Below, one piece after another: positions 46,776 through 55,486 of a stretch of 64,000 bases of DNA (its first letter is position 1; each line of letters begins with the position of its first letter). Source of the stretch: Leptospiraceae bacterium (lineage in GTDB: Bacteria; Spirochaetota; Leptospiria; Leptospirales; Leptospiraceae); NCBI GenBank assembly GCA_016708435.1, contig JADJFV010000001.1:806001-870000 (forward strand). Direction: 5' to 3'. The notes under the pieces are model-generated. The model worked only from the letters and a program-made list of their open reading frames with translations, was not told the origin of the DNA and did no database searches. A program made the position numbers and the translations under genes.

Positions 46776-47558
46776 TTAGCCTGAAATAGGAATAGAAGGA
46801 TCTATTGGTTTACCTTTTATATAATCTGGGTCTAATTCCCATTTATCACTTCCCTCTTCAGCGGTAAATCGATATACTCCAAGATTCGGACTTCCGATTC
46901 GAATGCTTTCCAAATCATCATTAGTCAATAATGAAATAATCGCAGAATTGGTAATCCCATGACCAACAATAAAAAGAGTCCTAAATTGAAGGCTCGCTAA
47001 TATGTTTTTAAGTTCTGGAATTCTATTAAATCGAACATCTCGAATGCTTTCTCCGCCGGGTGGACGAAAATCCAATTTAGGTGATCTATGGTAGTAATCA
47101 TTTGTCTCAGGAAATAGAACTGGATAATAAGAAAGCGGATAACCAAATTCATCCCCTCCATCTCGCTCAACAATTAGTTTTGAATACAAAACCATATGAT
47201 TAAAAGTCTTACCTGTTTCCAATTCAATTCCCTTTAGAATTCCATTTGCTGTTTGCCTTGTCCGAAGAAAATCAGAGCATAGTATTAAATCAGGCAGTAT
47301 ATTTTTCTTAGCTAAAAATTTTCCCGTCAACTCTGCCTGCTCTACACCGAGTGCCACTAGCGGTATATCACTGTCTACCCGTGGATATTGGTTGTTATGC
47401 CCTCTTAATCCATCTAGAAAACGAACAATTCGTGCAGTCACAGTAAAACCAAACCACTTTCGCACAAGCATGAGTAATTTAGGGAATAAAACTTTTCTAT
47501 ATCTCTCTGCATTTGCCTGTGAATACCCATGTCGGAAAAGGTAAATTTCTTTTGTCAT
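46776..47558 (-). CDS. Histidine phosphatase superfamily protein
   Basis: 260 residues of the phosphoglycerate-mutase-like fold. The RHG motif is at 9-11 (FRHGYSQAN, nucleophile His10), with ILCSDFLRTRQTA (second Arg), GGESIRD and the second catalytic His in IVGHGITNS. No signal peptide. The substrate cannot be told from sequence. It follows an FHA-domain gene by two bases, which hints at phosphoprotein or phosphosugar signalling. Its stop abuts the stop of the convergent DUF4846 gene. Confidence 0.9.
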   Translation of the reverse strand: MTKEIYLFRHGYSQANAERYRKVLFPKLLMLVRKWFGFTVTARIVRFLDGLRGHNNQYPRVDSDIPLVALGVEQAELTGKFLAKKNILPDLILCSDFLRTRQTANGILKGIELETGKTFNHMVLYSKLIVERDGGDEFGYPLSYYPVLFPETNDYYHRSPKLDFRPPGGESIRDVRFNRIPELKNILASLQFRTLFIVGHGITNSAIISLLTNDDLESIRIGSPNLGVYRFTAEEGSDKWELDPDYIKGKPIDPSIPISG

Positions 47559-47560
47559 TG

Positions 47561-47926
47561 CTACTCTCTTACGTATTTAAGGCAGACTTCACCCATTTCA
47601 ATATTGTCATTGTGTATAAGTATGTAGGGGATACCAGGAGCTAGCCGCTCCCCATTTAAAAAGGTTCCATTTTTAGAAAAATTATCAATCAAGTAATAAT
47701 CAAGTCTATGCTTTTCAATCGTTGCATGAATGCGACTTAACTCGATTGAATTTAGATATATTTCTTTTGCCGCATCCACCCCTCTGCCAACTTGATAAGT
47801 CTTTCTTTGTAATTTCTTTACGGGGATAACGGACGTTCCACTCTCGATATAAAGTATATTTTTCTTAAGGAGCTTTTCTAATAATAATCTCAGTCCAACC
47901 TTTATCTTTAAAAATATCAATCTCAT
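47561..47926 (-). CDS. FHA-domain protein
   Basis: 121 residues. From about 40 it is a Forkhead-associated domain, which binds phosphothreonine: YQVGRGVDAAKEIYL, ELSRIHATIEKHR (the S-x-x-H pair), YLIDNFSKNGTFLNGERL. The first 25 residues are amphipathic and basic. It is coupled to the histidine phosphatase gene (2-bp gap). A role as a reader of Ser/Thr kinase output is plausible because the window encodes a Hanks kinase elsewhere, but no direct link is visible. Confidence 0.9.
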   Translation of the reverse strand: MRLIFLKIKVGLRLLLEKLLKKNILYIESGTSVIPVKKLQRKTYQVGRGVDAAKEIYLNSIELSRIHATIEKHRLDYYLIDNFSKNGTFLNGERLAPGIPYILIHNDNIEMGEVCLKYVRE

Positions 47927-47956
47927 TTGTATATCTATTATCGGAGAAAGGGCTTA

Positions 47957-48367
47957 TTAATACTGAATTCTTTTTAGCGGATAATCACAACCAGGCGTTA
48001 CATCGTTGTAACATTCGTCAAAGCAGGTTGCTCTTTTGGCTTGAATAATTGCCACTTTTAAAGCGAAGAGCGAACTATTTATGTCATAATTCTTATTGCA
48101 ATCGCTCATACATTTTGCAAGTTTACTTACACAGTTATTTGGTCTTGGTCCCATTATTTCATCTTGTGTTTTGATTTTATACATTCCATTCGAGCTAGAT
48201 GAATCTGAAATCTTTGCGATTTCAGCCTTCGTTAAATTTCCATCGTGTGGATGATCGTAAGTAAACACGCGTGGCGGCTTACCATCATTACCCCAATCCA
48301 CTCGCATAATACAATCAGAAACCAAAATTAATACTAATAAATATAAATTTTTCACAGCTATTTTCAT
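47957..48367 (-). CDS. Small cysteine-rich lipoprotein
   Basis: 136 residues with a signal peptide and lipobox LILVSDC (Cys19). The mature part has six further Cys in a spaced pattern (NNCVSKLAKCMSDCNKN, ATCFDECYNDVTPGCDY), likely disulphide-linked outside the cytoplasm. No family recognised. It lies 30 bp upstream of the FHA gene on the same strand and may share its transcript; divergent from dps. Confidence 0.72.
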   Translation of the reverse strand: MKIAVKNLYLLVLILVSDCIMRVDWGNDGKPPRVFTYDHPHDGNLTKAEIAKISDSSSSNGMYKIKTQDEIMGPRPNNCVSKLAKCMSDCNKNYDINSSLFALKVAIIQAKRATCFDECYNDVTPGCDYPLKRIQY

Positions 48368-48422
48368 AGAAAAATACTTTTCTTAAAAAATCTAATCTTT
48401 AAAATAAATTTCTTTTCCAAAT

Positions 48423-48451
48423 TTGACAATCAATAGATCATAGTCTAAGAT
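48423..48451 (+). promoter_or_regulatory. Sigma-70-type promoter of dps
   Basis: TTGACA (48423-48428), 17-base spacer, TAAGAT (48446-48451), then an AAGGAG SD (48457 region) and the dps ATG at 48475. This implies a short leader. No recognisable PerR or OxyR site was found, though the spacer could hide one. Confidence 0.65.
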
Positions 48452-48474
48452 ACAAGATAAGGAGATAAAAGTTA

Positions 48475-48942
48475 ATGAAAATTGATATTGGAATTTCAGA
48501 TTCACATAGAAAAAGTATTGCAGATGGACTAAAAAGCCTCTTGTCCGATACGTATATGCTATATCTAAAAACACATGGGTATCATTGGAATGTAACCGGC
48601 CCGATGTTTGATACTTTGCATAAAATGTTCATGGCACAATACACAGAATTATGGAATGCAGTGGATCCAATTGCCGAGCGAATTCGCTCACTCGGATTCT
48701 TTGCTCCTGGAACTTATGGTGAAATGAGTAAACTCACAAATCTTAAGGAGGACACAGAAGTTCCCAAGGCAACAGACATGATTAAAAATGTAATCCAAGG
48801 ACACGAAACTGTTATTCGCACTGCTAGAGAAATTTTTGATGAAGCAGAAAAAGGTAAAGATCAGGTTACTATGGATCTGCTCACACAAAGATTAGATGTT
48901 CATGAAAAAACCGCATGGATGCTTCGTTCGCTATTGGAATAA
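48475..48942 (+). CDS. dps: Dps-family ferritin-like DNA-protection protein
   Basis: 155 residues forming a 12-mer cage that oxidises and stores iron and protects DNA from peroxide. All ferroxidase ligands of the inter-subunit site are present with the standard spacing: His37, His49, Asp64 and Glu68 (HGYHWN, DTLHKMF, DPIAERI). No long basic N-terminal tail, so direct DNA binding may be weak. Strong SD and promoter upstream. Monocistronic; converges with the MsbA-like gene. Confidence 0.95.
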   Translation: MKIDIGISDSHRKSIADGLKSLLSDTYMLYLKTHGYHWNVTGPMFDTLHKMFMAQYTELWNAVDPIAERIRSLGFFAPGTYGEMSKLTNLKEDTEVPKATDMIKNVIQGHETVIRTAREIFDEAEKGKDQVTMDLLTQRLDVHEKTAWMLRSLLE

Positions 48943-48978
48943 AAACATGATTAACCATGTCCTTACAAAAAGGATTAA

Positions 48979-50871
48979 TTAAACCTGAGTAGGAACAAAT
49001 TGACTCTCATATAGTTTCGCATAAAGACCATTTTGCGCAATGAGAGATTCATGATTTCCAACTTCAGCAATTTGTCCACTATCCATGACTACAATTTTAG
49101 GAATGCGGCGAATCGTAGATAGCCGATGAGCAATAATAAAAGTAGTTCTATTTTTAAATAGTCTATCGAGAGCATCACCCACAAGTTTTTCTGTTTGAGC
49201 GTCTAATGCACTCGTAGCCTCATCTAAGATTAAAATCTCAGGGTTACGTAGAAGGGCTCTCGCAATTACAAGGCGCTGTCTTTGTCCACCGGAAAGATTT
49301 AGTCCGCGCACTCCTAAAAAACTATTATATCCATGCTCCATTTCCATAATGAATTCATGCGCATTCGCAAGCTTAGCCGCTTCTATGATTTCATTCAAGT
49401 TAGAATTGGGGCGACCGTAGGCGATATTTTCAGCAACGGTTCCATGAAATAGAAAAATATTTTGCGTAACGATTCCTATTTTTCTTCTTAGGTCATGTAA
49501 GTTATACTCGCTAATATTTATTCCATCGAAAGTAATTTCTCCAATAGAGAGATTATAAAAACGAGGAATTAAATCCATTAACGTCGATTTGCCGCTACCA
49601 CTTGAACCAACAAAAGCAACCGTGTCCCCAATTTTGATTTCAAAGTCAATTCCATGCAATACATCACTGTTTGTTTCAGGATATTGAAAATGGATATTTT
49701 TAAATTGAATAGATTTTTTTAAAGGACTTACATGCAATCCTGATTCTTCTTCGTGGGATTCAGAATTTTCCTTATCTATGATTTCAAAAATTCTTTCACC
49801 AGAAATTTTTGCTTGCGTGATTTTTCCGAACATCTGAGACAATTGAGTTAAAGGACGAAGCAAAAATAATAACGTAAGTAAGAACGCCATAAATTCACCC
49901 TGAGTAAAACTTCCGTTAAATATTAATTTGGCGCCAATCGCAAAAAAGCCAAGCACAACAATGGAAGACGTTAGTTCCACAAGTCCGGGTGCAACTTGTA
50001 AATAGAATTGTCCTTTGAAGTTTCGATGAGATAATTTTGTATTAATGTCATTGAATTTTTCTAGTTCATGATCTTCCATCGAAAAGCTGCGGATAACGCG
50101 GATACCAGAAATCATTTCCTGAACATTTGCATTTAAGTCAGCCATTCTTTCTTGAAATTTGGAAGTAGACTTAGAAATCTTTTTTGTGAACAAAGTAACA
50201 GGATATATAATCACTGGAACTGTAATCGAGGCAATTAAGAGTAATTCGGTATTTAAATATAACAAAACAAACAGGTGAGTGATGACATAAAAGAAATTGA
50301 TAATTGCATCTCGGAGGTTACTCGAAATAATCGCAGCAATAATTTCTGCATCGTTAATAATTCGACTCATCAAGAGTCCAGTCTTCTCTTTATAAAAATA
50401 CGTTAGTGGAAGTGTCTGCACTTTGTCGAAGAGTTCTTGCCGCAAATCCCGCACCGCATTATAGCCACTAGTCGCAATACAAAAAACCGAAAGCAAAAAG
50501 CAAATCATCTTCATTACATATAAGGGCACGATCAATTTACAAATCGTCCACACAATCTCAGTAGAGTCCATGTCTTTGATTGCATTGTTGACTCGAAATT
50601 TTAAAACAATAATCAATCGCTTGAGTTTTTCAAGTCCATCAAGAGAGCTACGACCAAACATTTTTTCTTTTATCAAAATATTGTATTCGGGAGCGGTGTA
50701 GTCCAAGTGGAAATTTGTTTTTTTATCAGACCCAAGTGCGTCAAAGAGTGGAATCAAAACAGTGATAGAAGACGCATTGATAAGCGCAGTTAAGACAGCA
50801 AAGAAAATCCCTGCCATAAAACGATATTTATATTTCAATGAATAAGATAAAAGCCGTCTGAATATTTTCAT
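48979..50871 (-). CDS. MsbA-like ABC exporter (fused membrane and ATPase domains)
   Basis: 630 residues: six-helix exporter domain (about 1-370) with a long extracytoplasmic loop between helices 1 and 2 (about 45-110), then an ATPase domain with Walker A GSSGSGKSTLMD, signature LSGGQRQRL, Walker B ILILDEATSALD and switch His in IIAHRLS. This is the layout of MsbA (lipid A-core flippase) and related half-transporters that act as homodimers. Lipid A export is a reasonable guess in a Leptospira-like cell, but no LPS genes flank it. Confidence 0.88.
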   Translation of the reverse strand: MKIFRRLLSYSLKYKYRFMAGIFFAVLTALINASSITVLIPLFDALGSDKKTNFHLDYTAPEYNILIKEKMFGRSSLDGLEKLKRLIIVLKFRVNNAIKDMDSTEIVWTICKLIVPLYVMKMICFLLSVFCIATSGYNAVRDLRQELFDKVQTLPLTYFYKEKTGLLMSRIINDAEIIAAIISSNLRDAIINFFYVITHLFVLLYLNTELLLIASITVPVIIYPVTLFTKKISKSTSKFQERMADLNANVQEMISGIRVIRSFSMEDHELEKFNDINTKLSHRNFKGQFYLQVAPGLVELTSSIVVLGFFAIGAKLIFNGSFTQGEFMAFLLTLLFLLRPLTQLSQMFGKITQAKISGERIFEIIDKENSESHEEESGLHVSPLKKSIQFKNIHFQYPETNSDVLHGIDFEIKIGDTVAFVGSSGSGKSTLMDLIPRFYNLSIGEITFDGINISEYNLHDLRRKIGIVTQNIFLFHGTVAENIAYGRPNSNLNEIIEAAKLANAHEFIMEMEHGYNSFLGVRGLNLSGGQRQRLVIARALLRNPEILILDEATSALDAQTEKLVGDALDRLFKNRTTFIIAHRLSTIRRIPKIVVMDSGQIAEVGNHESLIAQNGLYAKLYESQFVPTQV

Positions 50872-50933
50872 TGGAGTCTAACATTCATTTATTGATTGTA
50901 TTTTTTACTGTCAAGGGAATATTTAAAGATTAC

Positions 50934-50961
50934 CACCGATGAACACCGAGGGCACCGAGAA
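50934..50961. repeat. CACCGA periodic repeat
   Basis: CACCGA occurs at 50934, 50944 and 50953 (10- and 9-base steps), in a wider ACCACCGATGAACACCGAGG context. It lies between the MsbA-like gene and the TonB-like gene. It resembles the CACGAAG words of the 6.8-kb element in spacing and sense, though not in sequence, and has no inverted partner here. Confidence 0.5.
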
Positions 50962-50981
50962 AAGACAGTCAAGGAATGTAA

Positions 50982-51440
50982 ATGGATCTTAAAAATTCCT
51001 TATACCTATCAATTTTGGTTTATTCCAGTATAATACTTTTTTATTCACTCAGCAGTAAACAAGAGGATATGAACAAGATTGAAATCAAAAAAGGCTCTAC
51101 TGGATTTATTTCCTTTGCGTTTGCAAATCATAAAGAAGGAATGAGTGAGAGTCCGCAGTCGGAAAAAACGTCCTCACTAGAAGGAACAGTGGCGGAAGAA
51201 ATCAATAAAATTCGAAACAAAATTTCCTATCCTCCACAGGCGCTCGAAGACGGACTTGAATCTGAATGTGAATGGAGCATCGTCATTGACGCAAAACAAA
51301 AAGCTTCTCAGGTTAAGACGATTCGCCCTTGCAAATATAAAATTTTCGATGACGAATTTCGTCGTGTTATTCAAGATTGGAATTTTACTTTGCCTGAAAA
51401 TACAGTTCTGCTAATTCCTGTGAGTTTTAAGATTCAGTAA
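50982..51440 (+). CDS. TonB C-terminal-domain-like protein
   Basis: 152 residues: one N-terminal membrane helix (about 5-22), a linker of about 50 residues, and a C-terminal domain with ISYPPQALEDGLESECEWSI, KTIRPCKYKIFDDEFRRV and DWNFTLPENTVLLIPVSFKI. The YPxxA start, the beta-strand layout and the final hydrophobic strand fit the TonB C-terminal fold. The linker is short and not Pro-rich, unlike classical TonB. No exbB/exbD is near. It may transduce energy or serve a different envelope function. Confidence 0.72.
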   Translation: MDLKNSLYLSILVYSSIILFYSLSSKQEDMNKIEIKKGSTGFISFAFANHKEGMSESPQSEKTSSLEGTVAEEINKIRNKISYPPQALEDGLESECEWSIVIDAKQKASQVKTIRPCKYKIFDDEFRRVIQDWNFTLPENTVLLIPVSFKIQ

Positions 51441-51481
51441 AAATTGCTTTAGTTAGGAAAGATTTCAAATTTTATGGTTGT

Positions 51482-52279
51482 ATGAACTATAGTTTGATAG
51501 ATACGCATTGTCATTTGGACTTAATCGAAAAACAAGGGCAGGATATTTCCGTATCATTGGAAAAATCCCAGGCTGCTGGCGTAAAAAAGATCGTGCAAAT
51601 CGGAATTAATTTAGAACGATCAGAATTAGCAAGAAGCATTGCTATAGATACTAAGTCCGAAATCGAATTATCGTATACTATCGGATGCCATCCTGCGGAT
51701 AATATAGAATTGCCGGAAGTAGAAGAAATTTCTACTATGGTAGAATCACGCAAAGACGAAAAGAACTTTGTAGGTATTGGAGAAATTGGTTTAGACTATT
51801 ACCACAAGAAAGAAACCAAAGAATCTCAGTTCAAGATATTTCATCATTTCATGGAATTGTCAGTCAAACACTCATTACCCGTAGTCATTCATTCAAGAGA
51901 TGCAGCAGAAGATACCTACCAAGTTTTAAAAAAATATAAGGGAAAAGGATTTGGAGTGATTCATTGTTTTGCGTATAACGCAGAATATGCGATCAAGTTC
52001 GTAGAGCTTGGATATTATATTTCTTTTTCCGGCGTTGTTGCTTTTAAAAACGCGCAGGATATCCACGAAGCAGCTAGACAAGTTCCACTAGAATCAATCC
52101 TTATCGAAACAGATGCTCCTTATTTATCTCCTCCTCCTCACCGAGGAAAAAGAAATGATTCTTCGAACCTTCCTTTTATTTTAGAGAAAATGTTTTCTTT
52201 GCGAACAGAAGCAAATCATAAAGTAGAGCAATCCATATACGAAAATAGTTTGAAATTTATACATAGAAAAGCGGTTTAA
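51482..52279 (+). CDS. tatD: TatD-family metal-dependent deoxyribonuclease
   Basis: 265 residues of the amidohydrolase-like TatD fold, a 3'-5' exonuclease on DNA (and sometimes RNA). Metal ligands visible: DTHCHLD (His), GEIGLDYY (Glu), VIHSRDA (His), IHCFAYN (His) and ETDAPYLSPPPHRGKRN (Asp). Complete and typical length. It ends two bases before serS, so the two are likely in one operon with rdgB. Confidence 0.95.
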   Translation: MNYSLIDTHCHLDLIEKQGQDISVSLEKSQAAGVKKIVQIGINLERSELARSIAIDTKSEIELSYTIGCHPADNIELPEVEEISTMVESRKDEKNFVGIGEIGLDYYHKKETKESQFKIFHHFMELSVKHSLPVVIHSRDAAEDTYQVLKKYKGKGFGVIHCFAYNAEYAIKFVELGYYISFSGVVAFKNAQDIHEAARQVPLESILIETDAPYLSPPPHRGKRNDSSNLPFILEKMFSLRTEANHKVEQSIYENSLKFIHRKAV

Positions 52280-52281
52280 TC

Positions 52282-53535
52282 ATGCTAGATATTAACAGAA
52301 TCCAATCCAACCCAGAAGAATTAAAAGAAATGCTTAAGAAAAGATGCATGGACGATACATCTTTAGTCGATCGGCTAAATGTAATTATCCAGAACAAAAA
52401 AAAGCATCAAGGCGAAGCCGAAACTCTCCGCGCCGAAAGAAACAGAGTAAGCAAGGAAATAGGAACCATCAAGAGTAAAGGTGGGGACATACAAGAATTA
52501 TCCGCTTCCATGAAAGAAGTAGGCAGTCGAATCAAAGAATTGGAAGAAGCTCTTGAAGTAGAAGAAAATAATCTTTCTGATTTAAACTTGAATCTTCCAA
52601 ACTTCCTTGACTCGGAAGTTCCTTTTGGAAAATCAGATGCGGATAATATTGAAACACATAGACATGGAGTTAAACCGGAATTTGCCTTTACTCCGAAGCC
52701 ACACTTCGAGATTGGAGAAGCGTTAGGTATATTCGATTTTGAAAAAGGGGTGAAGCTTGCAGGTGGTAGGGCATATACTTACTTCGGCAAAGCGGCTAAA
52801 CTCGAACGTGCTCTCATGAACTTCATGCTGGATACTCATGCGGCTGAACATGGCTACGAAGAAGTCTGGGTTCCAACTCTCGTAAACGATGAATCTATGA
52901 AGACTACGGGACAATATCCAAAATTCAAAGATGAATACTATCGTCTCGAAGCGGATAATCTCAGTTTAATCCCAACAGCAGAAGTCCCTCTGACTAATCT
53001 ATACAGAGATGAAATTATTCTGGAAGACAAGCTTCCAATTTCAGTAATGGCGCATACTTCTTGTTTTAGACGAGAAGCTGGTTCGCACGGAAGGGATACT
53101 CGTGGTTTGGTGCGAGTGCATCAATTCCAAAAGATTGAACTTGTAAAGTTTACAAAACCAGAAGACTCAGAGATAGAGCACCGTAAGATGTTAGTCAACG
53201 CTGAAAATATTTTAAAGAAACTTGGGCTTCATTATAAAGTCCTACTTCTTTGTAGCAAGGATACTTCTAACTCCTCTTCTAAAACTTTTGACATAGAAGT
53301 GTGGATGCCGGGTCTTAACCGCTATATGGAAATTTCCTCTGTTTCTAATTTCAAAGACTACCAGGCTCGTAGAGGAAAGATTCGTTATAAATCCAAAGAT
53401 GGAAAGAACCAATTACTTCATACAATTAATGGCTCTGGTCTTGCAATTGGTCGAACTCTTGCGGCTATCGTTGAAAATTACCAAACAGAATCTGGTGATT
53501 TCACAATTCCTGATGCATTAAAGAAGTATTTTTAG
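52282..53535 (+). CDS. serS: Seryl-tRNA synthetase
   Basis: Attaches serine to tRNA-Ser and tRNA-Sec (EC 6.1.1.11). 417 residues: N-terminal coiled-coil arm (about 30-105; for example AETLRAERNRVSKEIG), class II core with motif 2 FRREAGSHGRDTRGLVRVHQF and motif 3 NGSGLAIGRTLAAIVENYQ. ATP- and serine-binding residues are intact. Central gene of the tatD-serS-rdgB cluster: 2 bp after tatD and 28 bp before rdgB. Confidence 0.97.
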   Translation: MLDINRIQSNPEELKEMLKKRCMDDTSLVDRLNVIIQNKKKHQGEAETLRAERNRVSKEIGTIKSKGGDIQELSASMKEVGSRIKELEEALEVEENNLSDLNLNLPNFLDSEVPFGKSDADNIETHRHGVKPEFAFTPKPHFEIGEALGIFDFEKGVKLAGGRAYTYFGKAAKLERALMNFMLDTHAAEHGYEEVWVPTLVNDESMKTTGQYPKFKDEYYRLEADNLSLIPTAEVPLTNLYRDEIILEDKLPISVMAHTSCFRREAGSHGRDTRGLVRVHQFQKIELVKFTKPEDSEIEHRKMLVNAENILKKLGLHYKVLLLCSKDTSNSSSKTFDIEVWMPGLNRYMEISSVSNFKDYQARRGKIRYKSKDGKNQLLHTINGSGLAIGRTLAAIVENYQTESGDFTIPDALKKYF

Positions 53536-53563
53536 AAGGTTACAGTTACTATAAGGCAAAAAA

Positions 53564-54148
53564 ATGACTCCAAAGAAACTAGCACTCGCATCAAACAATC
53601 AGCATAAAATTTTTGAATTTAAAAAAATCTTAACCACTGGCTTTTCTTTATTAACCGCAAAAGAATTAGGATTTGATTTTGAAGTTGAGGAAACGGAGTC
53701 AACCTTTGAAGGAAATGCTCGTCTCAAGTCAGAACATTTGTATAAAATCTCCGGAATACCTTCGATTGCAGATGATTCTGGAATCTGTGTAAGTGCGATT
53801 GACGGCAGACCGGGAGTATACTCTGCTCGTTACGGCAAACCGGAATTTACCGATAGAGATAGAACAGAATTTTTACTAGAAGAAATCAAAGGCAATCCAG
53901 ATAGAGATGCCTATTATTTTTGTTGCATTGCTTTTACGGATGGAAATGGAACTAAGTTCTTTACAGGAAAATGTAAAGGAATTCTCGCAGAAGATTACGA
54001 TGAATCCGGAAATGGATTTGGTTACGATCCAATTTTTATTTTTCCACCACTGGGAAAACGTTTCTCGCAAATTTCTCCCGAAGAAAAAAACAAAGTCTCT
54101 CATCGTGGAATTGCGCTTAGAGAATTTGCAAAATTTTTAAAGGAGTAG
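53564..54148 (+). CDS. rdgB: XTP/dITP diphosphatase (RdgB/HAM1)
   Basis: Hydrolyses deaminated purine nucleoside triphosphates (ITP, dITP, XTP) to the monophosphate, keeping them out of nucleic acids. 194 residues: LALASNNQHKIFEFK near the N-terminus, ADDSGICVSAIDGRPGVYSARY (metal-binding acids) and GFGYDPIFIFPPLGKRF with KNKVSHRG. All key motifs present. Last gene of the tatD-serS-rdgB group. Confidence 0.96.
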   Translation: MTPKKLALASNNQHKIFEFKKILTTGFSLLTAKELGFDFEVEETESTFEGNARLKSEHLYKISGIPSIADDSGICVSAIDGRPGVYSARYGKPEFTDRDRTEFLLEEIKGNPDRDAYYFCCIAFTDGNGTKFFTGKCKGILAEDYDESGNGFGYDPIFIFPPLGKRFSQISPEEKNKVSHRGIALREFAKFLKE

Positions 54149-54350
54149 TTTTTTACAGTCACCTCGAACTGCTCTTTCGTGAGAGGTCTATCCTACAAAC
54201 TAAGTATAAGATTAACCTAACCCTATATTTGTAAAATAGATTTCTCAAAGCAATTCCTTCGTTTTCCAATGTAAATTTTTTATTCCAAAAAACCTCTTAC
54301 TTTTTACAAAAAAATCCGCACATTTTGTCCTTTTTTGACCTAATATATGT

Positions 54351-54851
54351 ATGATAACCTTCCGAAATAGAAATGAATTTCGTAGAAAAAATATTGATAA
54401 AGAAGATGACACTGCCTCTACTCTCCTTGTCCCACTTCATCTCTACGATGACTTCCTACAAAAAACTAAAAAGCACAAAGGAAAAACGTCCGTTTACCTC
54501 CATAGCCTCCTTCGACGGTTTAGAACTATTACCCACTCCGGTATGATCCCAAGCCCTGAACAATTGAAAACTTCTTATCAAGAACGAAATCTGTTTTTGA
54601 AGAGAGTTAACTTTAAACCTAAGAACATAGACTGGATTGAACTTGGAGAACTGGCTCTCGCCTTTGGTAAATCTCGTTGTTGGGTGTTTGTCTTTTTACT
54701 TGAACTAGATTTACTGGGTTTGTGGAAATCTATAGTTGTTGCCGGATTGAAGAAAATAGTTCCGATGGTATCTAGGTTAGAACTGGAAGTTTTTCAACGA
54801 CTAGAGAGGTTTTCGTATACCTTTATGCGCGGCTATCATGTAAAAGTATAG
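54351..54851 (+). CDS. DUF1564 protein, Leptospira-type
   Basis: 166 residues. The middle resembles the DUF1564 family that is abundant in Leptospira: TLLVPLHLYDDFLQK, YLHSLLRRF, WIELGELALAFGKSRCWVFVFLLELDLLG (the W-x-x-L-G-x-L-A.xx.G.SRC.xF.xLL pattern). Function of the family is unknown; the compact helical shape suggests a small DNA-binding or regulatory protein. No SD is clear. It lies alone, with gaps of about 200 bp upstream and 140 bp downstream, which is common for these genes. Confidence 0.78.
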   Translation: MITFRNRNEFRRKNIDKEDDTASTLLVPLHLYDDFLQKTKKHKGKTSVYLHSLLRRFRTITHSGMIPSPEQLKTSYQERNLFLKRVNFKPKNIDWIELGELALAFGKSRCWVFVFLLELDLLGLWKSIVVAGLKKIVPMVSRLELEVFQRLERFSYTFMRGYHVKV

Positions 54852-54994
54852 CAAACACACGAAAAATCTGACTAAAAGAAAAAAACTCTCAACTAAATAA
54901 AAAAGTCCCTGTCCGAGGTATACACTTGTAAGCCACAACAAGGGGAAAGGTCAGACAACTACAAGCAGTAGCGCCCAGTGTTAAATTCGAGGAG

Positions 54995-55486
54995 CTATTG
55001 TTTCTCCAGCATCACTGTTGTAAAAACGGCAAGACCTTCGCTACGACCGAGTGCGCCCATTTTTTCAGTAGTGGTTGCTTTTACGGAGACTTGATCTTCT
55101 GGAATTTCCAAAAGCTTTGCAAGAGAAGCGATAATCGGTAAACGGTGTGGAGCGATCTTTGGTTTTTCACCGATGATCGTATTGTCTACGTTTAATAGGC
55201 AGTAGCCTCTCTCCTTCATTAAATCCAAACACTTTCTAAGAATAATCGAAGAGTCCATGTTCTTTAGAGATTTATCTGTATCGGGAAAGTATTGACCGAT
55301 GTCTCCGAGTCCGAGAGCTCCGAGGATTGCGTCGGATAACGCGTGTAAGACTATGTCGGCATCCGAGTGACCGATAAGCGACCATTCGGAATCAATGACA
55401 TAACCACCGAGGATAAGTGGACGTGTTTCGTCTAACGCAAGTTTGTGAAAGTCGATTCCATTTCCAACTCTATACTTCGGGGGCAT
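54995..55486 (-). CDS. ispF: 2-C-methyl-D-erythritol 2,4-cyclodiphosphate synthase
   Basis: Fifth step of the non-mevalonate (MEP) isoprenoid pathway, making MEcPP from CDP-ME-2-phosphate (EC 4.6.1.12). 163 residues with zinc ligands Asp11-x-His13 (GIDFH) and the later HSDADIVLHALSDAILGA motif with the third His, plus KATTTEKMGALGRSEG near the end. Typical length. The start overlaps the end of prfC by 17 bp, so it is expressed from the prfC transcript. Confidence 0.95.
   Translation of the reverse strand: MPPKYRVGNGIDFHKLALDETRPLILGGYVIDSEWSLIGHSDADIVLHALSDAILGALGLGDIGQYFPDTDKSLKNMDSSIILRKCLDLMKERGYCLLNVDNTIIGEKPKIAPHRLPIIASLAKLLEIPEDQVSVKATTTEKMGALGRSEGLAVFTTVMLEKQ

Noticed and set aside
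54880..54990. GTTAAAT near the DUF1564 gene as a possible integron attC site
   Set aside because: GTTRRRY matches at about 54980, but no paired RYYYAAC box with the right symmetry was found upstream.
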